From Actinophytocola algeriensis (lineage in GTDB: Bacteria; Actinomycetota; Actinomycetes; Mycobacteriales; Pseudonocardiaceae): a stretch of DNA of 64,000 nt. Position 1 is the stretch's first letter, and the number at the start of each line of letters is the position of its first letter. The stretch covers positions 481,172 through 545,171 of the forward strand of contig NZ_JACHJQ010000001.1 in the NCBI RefSeq assembly GCF_014203735.1. Reading direction: 5' to 3'. Shown one piece after another: positions 30,460 through 37,142 of this stretch. The translations under genes and the position numbers were made by a program. The notes under the pieces were generated by a model, which saw only the letters and a list, made by a program, of their open reading frames with translations, was not told the origin of the DNA and searched no databases.

Positions 30460-30533
30460 GGGGCCGTAGCCCAACAGGCAGAGGCACTGGATTTAGGTTC
30501 CAGCCAGTGAGGGTTCGACTCCCTTCGGCCCCA
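30460..30533 (+). tRNA. tRNA, anticodon UAG (CUA-Leu by code) with class I shape
   Basis: A full cloverleaf folds. The acceptor stem is GGGGCCG with CGGCCCC, the D-stem GCC/GGC with a loop containing GG, and the anticodon stem CTGGA/TCCAG with loop TTTAGGT (anticodon TAG at 30494-30496). The variable loop has five bases, the T-stem is GAGGG/CCCTT with loop TTCGACT, and A is the discriminator. CCA is not encoded. Bacterial leucine tRNAs normally have a long variable arm, so the five-base loop is odd. The 3' half is repeated three times downstream and serves as an integration site. Confidence 0.85.
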
Positions 30534-30534
30534 C
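30490..30534 (+). repeat. attachment-site copy 1 (within the intact tRNA)
   Basis: This 45-bp block runs from GATTTAGGTTCCAG in the anticodon arm to the discriminator and next base (CCCCAC). It recurs at 32716, 36208 and 43078. Copies 1 and 4 are identical over the 45 bp; the two internal copies share several differences in the variable loop and T-arm (GGTGAGGGTTCGAATCCCTCC). This is the usual relation between attL, attR and element-borne sites. Confidence 0.9.
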
Positions 30535-30725
30535 GTAGTCTGACCAGCGGAAACATGCAACTGAGCCGCCACCAAGTAGCCCATGGGTGCGAAACGGGTG
30601 CACACATTCCACTCAAGGCGGTGGCCTGAGAGCCTCCATGCGGCTGATGTCGCTAATCATGTCGGACCACGACTAGGCGCTTCCCGAGTGAGAAGTCGTT
30701 GGACGGTCGCCTGCACTGCGGCTGT
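30535..30725 (+). repeat. conserved left end of element 1
   Basis: The sequence TGACCAGCGGAAACATGCAA, the paired motif GGGTGCGAAACGGGTGC (30585-30602), ATTCCACTCA, GGTGGCC and GGACGGTCGCC with GCACTGCGGC occur in the same order at 32761-32965 and 36253-36470. The two GGGTGC boxes are 11 bp apart and could be arm-type binding sites of an integrase. Confidence 0.8.
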
Positions 30726-30908
30726 TTAGGTGCCCACCACTTTCTGCAAGATGGTGATCGTGATGAGGGCCGCTCCCCAGCCGCCCACGACGCCGCCCAC
30801 GGAGCTGGCGCCAATTCCAACGATCACAGCGACGAACAGGATGAATGCCCAGCGCATTGGCAACCGGTCGTCGGGCGGGCTTGTGCGGTCGTGCTTGCGT
30901 GCGGCCAT
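30726..30908 (-). CDS. two-helix small membrane protein (element 1)
   Basis: The 60-residue protein has a charged N-terminus (MAARKHDRTSPPDDR) and two hydrophobic segments, WAFILFVAVIVGIGASSV and VGGWGAALITITILQ. Its ATG overlaps the TGA of the HTH gene (TGATG), so translation is coupled. Its stop lies exactly at the inner edge of the conserved left end. I do not recognise the family; coupling with a DNA-binding protein suggests a sensor, toxin or immunity role. Confidence 0.6.
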   Translation of the reverse strand: MAARKHDRTSPPDDRLPMRWAFILFVAVIVGIGASSVGGVVGGWGAALITITILQKVVGT

Positions 30909-32053
30909 CACAACCACTCGCCCGGGAGTTCGATCAGCTCGGCGATTCGCTCCTTCATGTCGCGAGAAGCAATGTCGTCACCTCTCAGCACCGCGTGGAC
31001 ATCTGCGGACGATTGGCCCGTGAACCCACCTATGTCCGCATCGGTGAGGCCGATCCGGCGCAGCAGTCGAAATACGGCTGTGAACCGCTGCTTCTCCAAT
31101 GCGATTTGCATGTCGAGTGGCATCCACAGCAGGGTGGATGCGGAATTGTCCGCGACGCATGGTGATGGCCCGGTGCGAAGGCGTTGAGTGCTGTGCGCAG
31201 TTGGCACGATGTGCTGGTGCTCCGACGAGGCGCCCCGACCAGCTGCAGGCGCATGGAGGGCCGAGGTGACCTCGATGTGCTGGACCGAACTCTGGGAGCC
31301 TGCGGTCCCAGTGGGCGCGCTGAACGGTTGAGTGAGGAGAGCGCTCGGAATAGCGCACGTGGAGTGCCCGAGGATCTCGACCACGGTGCGAGCGGGCGGA
31401 CCGTCGAACCACATTATCGCCACTCGTTGTCGGTAGACACCGAGGTACAGCTCAGGTGCCGTCCTCCACAACAAGATCCTGCGCAGGATACCGCTGAGGA
31501 GCGGTGCCGCTGGGATCACGTTCTTGATGAACAGGTTTCTCTCGCGAGAGAACATGTCTTTGGCATGAAAAAGTGGACGTTCATCGGGGTGGCCATGGGC
31601 AATCCGCTTCAACATGGTTCGGAACTGTCCGTCCGTTGCGCAGCGGAAGCGGACCTTCGCGGTAATTTTTCGGCCGTTGTCCAGGTAAAGCTCCATGTGG
31701 CGTCGCTCGACCTGGACACGCAGGCCCGGAATGCCTGTCACCACGTTCCCTGAGCTCATGGGCAGGACTCGGCCGAGGAGCGGAACGAGGCAATTCGCGT
31801 TCGGCACACCGATCGTCAGCATATCGGTATGCGGATGGGTTACGGCGACGAACGAGTGTGTCTCGCGTCCGAAAACACGACGCAGCCAGGTCATCTCGGA
31901 CCAGGCGAGAAGTATGCTCGCCTCAAGGTACTGCTGTACTGAGCAGTCGCTGTCGGGAATCGGGCGCACACCTGAACGACGAACGCTGTTAAGTGTCTCG
32001 CCGGTACACAGCATTCGCTGCGCTACGAGGGGGTCATCAGGAAACGTGGACAC
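30908..32053 (-). CDS. protein with C-terminal XRE-like HTH and unknown N-terminal domain (element 1)
   Basis: The 381-residue protein has an unknown N-terminal domain (residues 1-230; HSFVAVTHPHTDMLTIGVP, VIPAAPLLSGILRRIL), a low-complexity Ser/Ala/His linker, and a C-terminal helix-turn-helix: FRLLRRIGLTDADIGGFTGQ, VHAVLRGDD and RIAELIELPGEWL, as in actinobacterial XRE domains ending in GxWL. GTG at 32053 is chosen as the start. Lower GC than neighbours. Perhaps a regulator or effector sensor; function not assignable. Confidence 0.6.
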   Translation of the reverse strand: MSTFPDDPLVAQRMLCTGETLNSVRRSGVRPIPDSDCSVQQYLEASILLAWSEMTWLRRVFGRETHSFVAVTHPHTDMLTIGVPNANCLVPLLGRVLPMSSGNVVTGIPGLRVQVERRHMELYLDNGRKITAKVRFRCATDGQFRTMLKRIAHGHPDERPLFHAKDMFSRERNLFIKNVIPAAPLLSGILRRILLWRTAPELYLGVYRQRVAIMWFDGPPARTVVEILGHSTCAIPSALLTQPFSAPTGTAGSQSSVQHIEVTSALHAPAAGRGASSEHQHIVPTAHSTQRLRTGPSPCVADNSASTLLWMPLDMQIALEKQRFTAVFRLLRRIGLTDADIGGFTGQSSADVHAVLRGDDIASRDMKERIAELIELPGEWL

Positions 32054-32366
32054 GTGTCTCACTCCCACGCAGCGTCGCCCGGCCGACGCTGCAGAGGCGT
32101 ATGTGCCACGGCAGCAGAAGGTTGTCGAAACAGCGGTGCCGCGAGTAGGCAGCTTTGGAGGCACACGCTCCCGTCCGGGACTGGAGGAGCCTCAGTGGCA
32201 GCCGTTCTGCCGCCTGAAGCATAACCCATAGGGTGACCACTACCCGCGCACGCACTGCCACAGTGCAGCGCCGCGAGATCGAGCACGGAATACGCCCACA
32301 GAGGCCGACCAAGATCGACTTCACAACCGCTCGTCGGCATGTGAGTGTGTTCGAAATCCACGCACG

Positions 32367-32591
32367 TTGGCAGGGGACCTACGCCGATCTTGCCTAGTGT
32401 GGGGGGCGCCGTGTGGCTCTCTAACCCCGGCATCCCTGCACACGACCACCGCGTTGGTGCGAGCTGGCGCAGCGGCTCGGTGGGAGCTGCGGCGCTGCGC
32501 CGGCTGTGGACGGAAGGCCGGGCCGTCACTCCCCTGGCTAGTCGTTGCCATCAGTGCATTGACAGCGCCAGTAGCGATCATCCGGCACTAA
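32367..32591 (+). CDS. doubtful small membrane ORF (element 1)
   Basis: The 74-codon frame ends with WELRRCAGCGRKAGPSLPWL and one hydrophobic helix (LVVAISALTAPVAII). A CxxC pair precedes the helix. It lies between the divergent HTH gene and the right end of the element. There is no clear ribosome binding site and the N-terminal half looks random, so only the last 45 codons may be real. Confidence 0.25.
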   Translation: MAGDLRRSCLVWGAPCGSLTPASLHTTTALVRAGAAARWELRRCAGCGRKAGPSLPWLVVAISALTAPVAIIRH

Positions 32592-32600
32592 GCCACCTAC

Positions 32601-32715
32601 CGTTGGGTGCGAGTTTGGGTGCGAACGAGCCGCCATTGATGCCTCAGATGCCTCGACTCGGCCTTCTAGAGTTTGCGTACGCCCAGGTCGCACGCTGAAG
32701 CCGCAGTTTGTAGTC
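32601..32715 (+). repeat. conserved right end of element 1
   Basis: CGTTGGGTGCGAGTTTGGG with GTGCGAACGAGCCGC, then ATGCCTC, GCGTACGCCCAGG, CGCACGCTGAAGCCGCAG and TTTGTAGTC lead into the tRNA copy. Nearly the same sequence is at 42960-43077 and a more diverged form at 36094-36207. GGGTGCGA boxes start at 32605 and 32617. Confidence 0.85.
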
Positions 32716-32760
32716 GATTTAGGTTCCAGTCGGTGAGGGTTCGAATCCCTCCGGCCCCAC
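32716..32760 (+). repeat. attachment-site copy 2
   Basis: GATTTAGGTTCCAGTCGG, then TGAGGGTTCGAATCCCTCC and GGCCCCAC: the 3' half of the tRNA, with changes at the variable loop and T-stem that keep base pairing. No acceptor 5' strand or D-arm precedes it, so it is not a functional tRNA gene. It is the junction of elements 1 and 2. Confidence 0.9.
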
Positions 32761-32965
32761 CAGCTCTGATCAGCGGAAACATGCGGTTAGACCGCCATAA
32801 AGGTAACCGTTGGGTGCGAAACGGGTGCGTACATTCCACTCAGTGAGGTGGCCCGTGTATGTGGAGGCGTCAAGCGGCCGATGTCACTAGCCGTGTCATA
32901 CCACGACCGGGCGCCCCACCGAGCGCGAAGTTGTCGGGCGGTCGCTCGCACTGCGGCATGGGAGT
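32761..32965 (+). repeat. conserved left end of element 2
   Basis: CTGATCAGCGGAAACATGC, TGGGTGCGAAACGGGTGCG, ACATTCCACTCA, CCCCACCGAGCGCGAAG and CGGTCGCTCGCACTGCGGC align with the left ends of elements 1 and 3. On the minus strand the inner part reads AAVRATxRxLRARWG in elements 2 and 3, and a related AAVQATVQRLL in element 1, hinting at a relic coding sequence. Confidence 0.8.
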
Positions 32966-33116
32966 GCGTGGGGGAGCAGGGTCGTGTGACGTCTCGGTGA
33001 CGTTCGTACGCTGGTATCGAGCGGGATCCACCTCCTGCTGGTGCCAGTGAGCCGAGCAACGGTGGACGCTACCGTATCCACGCCCCGTTGAAGCTGATGA
33101 AGCTAATGTTCGTGTT

Positions 33117-33614
33117 GTGATCATTCCGGCTCCCGATGACGTGCACCAGGTCCTTGAAGATGCCATCCGTCGTACTTACGAGAAGGAACGGTCCCTGTTC
33201 GACGATTGTGCGCACGAACGCTCGATAGTTGCTCAGATCTGCCGACACCTCGCCGGCCTCGTCGAGGCACGAGACGGCTGGGAATCGAGGTGGTCAGTTG
33301 ATGTCGAGTACAACCGCCACCACATCTACCCGTGTCGTGGGCGGTACACCTCGAAGCAGTTGCCCGGCCTCAGCGAGAATGCGGTGTATCCGGACTTGAT
33401 CATCCACGACCGGCAGGCCTCGACAAGGGACCACAACCTGCTTGTTCTGGAAGCCAAACACAACCCGAACCCGGCGGACCAAAAGAGGGAACATCGAAAG
33501 CTTGAAGCCTTTCTGGGTGATTACAAGTATCGCCATGCGGTCTTCCTCAAGTTCCCGCGTAGGGAGGCGCCGCAGTGGGAATGCATCGCGGACAAAACGT
33601 CGGGCCGCGTCTAG
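33117..33614 (+). CDS. PD-(D/E)XK nuclease-like protein (element 2)
   Basis: The 165-residue protein has a helical N-terminus, then WSVDVEYNRH, VYPDLIIHDR and NLLVLEAKHN, which fit the D...ExK core of restriction-endonuclease-fold nucleases, followed by a basic segment DQKREHRKLEAFLGDYKY. It starts at GTG 33117. It is the first gene in the element, 369 bp before the GmrSD-type gene. An anti-phage or restriction role is inferred from fold and context. Confidence 0.6.
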   Translation: MIIPAPDDVHQVLEDAIRRTYEKERSLFDDCAHERSIVAQICRHLAGLVEARDGWESRWSVDVEYNRHHIYPCRGRYTSKQLPGLSENAVYPDLIIHDRQASTRDHNLLVLEAKHNPNPADQKREHRKLEAFLGDYKYRHAVFLKFPRREAPQWECIADKTSGRV

Positions 33615-33983
33615 CGTTCCTCCCTCTGTTGAAATTCCAGGCGACAGCCTCCCAGCTCACCGTCACGGCAAGCCAACTCAGATGTCACCCATCCGTGCAG
33701 CAGACCCATGCGGTAGCCCGAGTGTGTCCTTGAGGCATCAAGCGGGACTGCCCCCGGTTCGGTTGACTCCTTGATGTGCCCACGGTTCGGGGGTTGGCGC
33801 AGCGGCTACCGGCGGCGAGGGTGAGGCGGTGGTGGGAGCTACCTGGCTGCGCCATGTCGGCGTGATAGAACTTCGGTCAGTGACTTGGTTAACGACGTGC
33901 GGGTCACCACCGATACTGGATCACGGGTGCGCAGCGTGCTCAGCCGACGGCGGCATGCCGTGTCCAGCAGCGTGAGGAGTTCC
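33615..33983 (+). other. gap in element 2 with a left-end fragment
   Basis: The 369 bp carry no recognised gene. Positions 33712-33747 (GCGGTAGCCCGAGTGTGTCC, then TTGAGGCATCAAGCGG) match 36336-36371 in the left end of element 3 at all but two positions. The last 100 bp contain the GmrSD gene's RBS (GAGGAG at 33974). Confidence 0.6.
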
Positions 33984-36053
33984 GTGAAGGCCAGTGAGAC
34001 CACCCTGCGCAACTTGCTGCAGGGAGAGCGACAGTACGTCGTACCGCTCTACCAGCGGCCGTACAGTTGGGAACGCAAGGACCTGGATCAGCTGTGGCAG
34101 GATCTCATCGGCGTTGTGGACAGCGGGGGAACCGGATCTCATTTCCTCGGCTCGGTGGTGCTCGCTCCGAGTCCGGGGAACACACCGGCCGGTGTCCAGG
34201 TGTGGTTGGTGGTGGATGGTCAGCAGCGGCTGACGACATTGTCGATCTTGTTGTGTGCGATTCGCGATCACGTGCGCGGGGAGGATGCGCGGCTGGCCGA
34301 AAAGATCGACGACTTGTATCTGTTCAACAGGTTCGCCGACGGTCAGGAGCGCTACACGCTGTTGCCGACCCAGGCAGATCGACCGTCGTGGATCAAGTTG
34401 CTGGAACGTGCGCCGGATGCTGGCGGCACCGATCGCCTCGGTGAGGCTTACCGGTTCTTCCGTAAGGAGCTGGCGGCTGTTGACGACCCTGAAGACCCGC
34501 ACGACATTGCTCGTATCGAGCAGGCGATCGCCGGCCAACTGAGTATCGTGGAGATCGCTGCACATCCAGACGACAATGTGCACCGCATCTTTGAGTCGCT
34601 GAACCACACGGGTCAGCCGCTCACCCAGGCTGACCTGCTGCGCAACTACTTGTTCATGCGCCTCCCGACCCGTGCCGAACACGTCTACGCCCACCAATGG
34701 TTGCCACTCCAGCAGGGGTTGACTACGAAGCAGCTTGAAGAGCTGGTGTGGCTTGACTTGGTGCTACGAGGTGACGATCGCGCTACCCAGGACGCCGTGT
34801 ACCAGTCCCAGCAGCATCACCTGGGTAAGTTGTCAACTGAAGCCGAGATCGAGGTGTGGATCACCGAGCTGCACCATAAGGCGCGACTCTTCCGCCGTGT
34901 GTTGGCGCCTGATACTGAACCGAATCCGGTGCTTCAACGAGCGCTTGACCGGCTCAAGCGGTGGGCGGCGCAGGTAGTGCATCCCATCGCGCTGCTGGTG
35001 ATGGTGGCCCACGATTCCGGGCAACTCGACGTGCGAGCGGCCGCACGTGCGTTGCGTGTCGTGGAGAGCTTCCTGGTCCGCAGAATGATCGTCGGCATCG
35101 CGACTACCGGAACCAACCGAATCCTGATGACCTTGGTCAAGGAGTTGGGTGACGCGGCGCCGACCGCGGAAGCGATTACCCGCGTGTTGTCGGGTCAGCG
35201 TAAGAAGTTCCCAACTGACCAGCACGTGCGTGAAGCAGTGCTGGTGAACAACTTCTACTGGATCGGCCGTGGTCCACAACGCACCTTCGTACTGCGCTGC
35301 ATGGAGGAGGATTACCACCATGGCGAGCCGATCGACTTCACCAAATCCACACTGACGATCGAGCATGTCCTGCCGCAATCCATGACACAGGAGTGGCGCG
35401 ACATGCTCACCCCGGAGCTGACCGGTGACGAGACAGTTGAAGAGCTGCACGCCAAGCTCGTACACACACTCGGCAACCTCAGCCTGACCGCCTACAACGG
35501 GAAACTCGCCAACGATGGCTTCGCCACCAAGCAACAGATCCTCGCCGATAGCGGCCTCGCCATGAACCGCGAAATCGCCGACGCCTCGCGCTGGGGCGCC
35601 AAGGAGATCCGCGACCGCGGCCGTGCCTTGGCCGAACGAGCGCTACAGATCTGGCCAGGACCCGACAGCAGCGCTGACACCACGCCCATCGAGACCCGAT
35701 GGTGGCGGATGAACCAGATCCTTGCCTGCATCCCCGCCGGACGCTGGACCAGCTACTCTGAGGTAGCCGAGGTGATCGGCAGCCACCACATGCCGGTAGG
35801 CGCACGACTGGGTAGCGCCACCGTCCCCAACGGTCACCGCGTGCTCAGGTTCACCGGCGAGATCTCCCCGGACTTCCGCTGGCCCGACTCCGATCGCACC
35901 GACGACCCTCTAGCGGTCTTGCAGGCCGAGGGCGTCAGGTTCGACTCCAAAGGCCGAGCATCGGCTGACCAGCGGCTGACTGCGGCGGAACTGGCGGCCT
36001 TCGCAGATCTCGACGTCGACGTTCCGGAGGCGCAACACCATATCGATGTCTGA
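33984..36053 (+). CDS. GmrSD-type modification-dependent endonuclease with alkyltransferase-like C-terminus (element 2)
   Basis: The 689-residue protein has DUF262 at the N-terminus (YVVPLYQRPYSWERKDLDQL, then VVDGQQRLTTLS near residue 75), DUF1524 with HNH-like TIEHVLPQS and HTLGNLSLTAYN around residues 460-520, and a final domain CIPAGRWTSYSEVAEVIGSH with VGARLGS and NGHRVLRFTGEIS, resembling the DNA-binding domain of O6-alkylguanine transferases without the catalytic PCHR cysteine. DUF262/DUF1524 enzymes cut modified phage DNA. GTG at 33984 follows GAGGAG; the frame is open from 33885. Confidence 0.85.
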   Translation: MKASETTLRNLLQGERQYVVPLYQRPYSWERKDLDQLWQDLIGVVDSGGTGSHFLGSVVLAPSPGNTPAGVQVWLVVDGQQRLTTLSILLCAIRDHVRGEDARLAEKIDDLYLFNRFADGQERYTLLPTQADRPSWIKLLERAPDAGGTDRLGEAYRFFRKELAAVDDPEDPHDIARIEQAIAGQLSIVEIAAHPDDNVHRIFESLNHTGQPLTQADLLRNYLFMRLPTRAEHVYAHQWLPLQQGLTTKQLEELVWLDLVLRGDDRATQDAVYQSQQHHLGKLSTEAEIEVWITELHHKARLFRRVLAPDTEPNPVLQRALDRLKRWAAQVVHPIALLVMVAHDSGQLDVRAAARALRVVESFLVRRMIVGIATTGTNRILMTLVKELGDAAPTAEAITRVLSGQRKKFPTDQHVREAVLVNNFYWIGRGPQRTFVLRCMEEDYHHGEPIDFTKSTLTIEHVLPQSMTQEWRDMLTPELTGDETVEELHAKLVHTLGNLSLTAYNGKLANDGFATKQQILADSGLAMNREIADASRWGAKEIRDRGRALAERALQIWPGPDSSADTTPIETRWWRMNQILACIPAGRWTSYSEVAEVIGSHHMPVGARLGSATVPNGHRVLRFTGEISPDFRWPDSDRTDDPLAVLQAEGVRFDSKGRASADQRLTAAELAAFADLDVDVPEAQHHIDV

Positions 36054-36093
36054 CACAACCCTCGCCCCGAAGGCTGGCATACGAGACCGACGG

Positions 36094-36207
36094 GCGTGGG
36101 TGCGAGATTGGGTGCGAACAGTCGCCCTCTCATGCCTCAGACACCTCAATCCGCTCTTCGGTTGCAGCTGTTTGCCCAGGTCACCTAGCGTGCCACGCTG
36201 TGTAGTC
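36094..36207 (+). repeat. conserved right end of element 2
   Basis: GTGGGTGCGAGATTGGGTGC with GAACAG, ATGCCTCAGACACCTC, TTTGCCCAGGTC and TGTGTAGTC match the right ends of elements 1 and 3 with more divergence. Boxes GGGTGCGA begin at 36098 and 36110 (12 bp apart). Confidence 0.75.
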
Positions 36208-36252
36208 GATTTAGGTTCCAGCCGGTGAGGGTTCGAATCCCTCCGGCCCCAC
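36208..36252 (+). repeat. attachment-site copy 3
   Basis: GATTTAGGTTCCAGCCGG, TGAGGGTTCGAATCCCTCC and GGCCCCAC: the tRNA 3' half, nearly the same as copy 2. It is the junction of elements 2 and 3. Confidence 0.9.
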
Positions 36253-36470
36253 TAGTTCTGACCAGCGGAAACGTGCAATTGTGCCGCCATCACGCTAACC
36301 CCGTGGGTGCGAAACGGGTGCATATTCCACTCAATGCGGTGGCCCGAGCGTGTCCTTGAGGCATCAAGCGGCTGACGTCTAGCTATGTCATACACGGCCG
36401 GCGACCGGTCGCCCCACCGAGCGCGAAGTCGTTGGACGGTCGCCCGCACTGCGGCATGAGCGTGCGTTGA
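36253..36470 (+). repeat. conserved left end of element 3
   Basis: TTCTGACCAGCGGAAACGTG, GTGGGTGCGAAACGGGTGC (boxes at 36305 and 36316), TATTCCACTCAATGCGGTGG, GCCCCACCGAGCGCGAAG, TCGTTGGACGGTCGCC and CGCACTGCGGCATGAGCGTG align with the other two left ends. Confidence 0.8.
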
Positions 36471-36551
36471 GGGGCGTCCGCGCTCGTCCATACAATCCGG
36501 CTTGCGTGACTGGCCCGTCGCGCACATGCTCCCGCGCGAGCGGCTGGGGAG

Positions 36552-36704
36552 ATGCCCGGCCTGGTGGCGGCGGCGATCACTGAGTGCCGGGCGCGCACGG
36601 GACAGCTCCTGCCGCTGCCCGACGGCGAGCGGGTCGGCTGCGAGATCGTCCCGGACGCCGACTATATCGGGATGGGGATGGTGGCCGTGCCGACGGTGAC
36701 GTGA
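36552..36704 (+). CDS. small ORF, unknown (element 3)
   Basis: The 50-residue frame MPGLVAAAITECRARTGQLL ... VTVT-type end follows GGGGAG and ends in TGATG with the next frame. The codon use is reasonable (GC-rich third positions). No family recognised; it may be the start of a decayed gene continuing in the next frames. Confidence 0.35.
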   Translation: MPGLVAAAITECRARTGQLLPLPDGERVGCEIVPDADYIGMGMVAVPTVT

Positions 36705-36793
36705 TGGTCGACGGACCGGAGGCGGCCTGGCCGCGCTGGCTGGCTGCCACGGGCTGCCTGCTCACCGTGCACCCGGAGGCCACCGATGCCTGA
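36704..36793 (+). CDS. very small ORF, unknown (element 3)
   Basis: The 29-residue frame MVDGPEAAWPRWLAATGCLL... starts in the TGATG overlap with the previous ORF and ends overlapping the next ATG by eight bases. The chain of overlaps suggests real translation or the broken pieces of one gene. Confidence 0.25.
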   Translation: MVDGPEAAWPRWLAATGCLLTVHPEATDA

Positions 36794-37082
36794 GCCACCA
36801 ACGGATTTCTTCCAGGAGATGAGCGCTCCGACACTCTGTTCCCGGTGGCCCGAGGCTGTGGGGTTGGTGCTGCGCGGGCGCACGACGCGCGTCGTCGTGC
36901 CGGTCGCCCCGGTGGCCGGCACCGTGATCTCGGTGGTCAACCAGGTCGAAGTGATCATCGGCGGGCACGCGAACGGGAGTCACCTGGCCGCGGATCGCCG
37001 TCACCTATGTGGTGCCCTACAGCGTGGCCAGCGTGGCCAGCGTGGCGAACTTGTCGGCTGCCGCCGTATTCATCAACGGTGA
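36786..37082 (+). CDS. small ORF, unknown, possibly frameshifted (element 3)
   Basis: The 98-residue frame begins MPEPPTDFFQEMSAPTLCSR, followed by a beta-rich piece (TRVVVPVAPVAGTVISVVNQ). After about residue 60 it becomes low-complexity, while another frame reads WPRIAVTYVVPYSVASVASV, so a frameshift near 36975 is possible. Tandem GCGTGGCCA units at 37022-37044 add to the doubt. It is convergent with the large minus-strand gene. Confidence 0.3.
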   Translation: MPEPPTDFFQEMSAPTLCSRWPEAVGLVLRGRTTRVVVPVAPVAGTVISVVNQVEVIIGGHANGSHLAADRRHLCGALQRGQRGQRGELVGCRRIHQR

Positions 37083-37142
37083 GCCGTTGTCGACGGTGAA
37101 CATGGTGGAGTGCCGGCCAGTGGCGCCGTTCCACCTCCCGGT

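Larger units (their letters stand above)
30535..32760. mobile_element. tRNA-anchored integrative element 1 (2.2 kb, no integrase seen)
   Basis: The segment is bounded by copies 1 and 2 of the tRNA 3' half. The left end (30535-30725) starts GTAGTCTGACCAGCGGAAAC and is shared with elements 2 and 3, as is the right end (32601-32715). Cargo is an HTH protein gene coupled to a two-helix membrane peptide gene, plus a doubtful small ORF. GC content is visibly lower than the flanks, fitting foreign origin. No tyrosine or serine recombinase is encoded, so mobility would need help in trans. Confidence 0.75.
32761..36252. mobile_element. tRNA-anchored integrative element 2 (3.5 kb, defence cargo)
   Basis: This lies between tRNA copies 2 and 3, with the conserved left end 32761-32965 (GGGTGC boxes at 32812 and 32823) and right end 36094-36207 (boxes at 36098 and 36110). 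Cargo is a PD-(D/E)XK-like nuclease gene and a GmrSD-type gene, both rightward. No integrase. A 36-bp piece of left-end sequence at 33712-33747 inside the element points to mosaic origin. Confidence 0.75.

Noticed and set aside
30460..30533. amber-suppressor tRNA
   Set aside because: The anticodon is 5'-UAG-3', which pairs with CUA codons. Reading the UAG stop would require 5'-CUA-3'.
30363..30616. minus-strand open frames reading through the tRNA (…GAEGSRTLTGWN…)
   Set aside because: These are translations of tRNA sequence and recur at each att copy. They reflect the repeat and are not a protein family.
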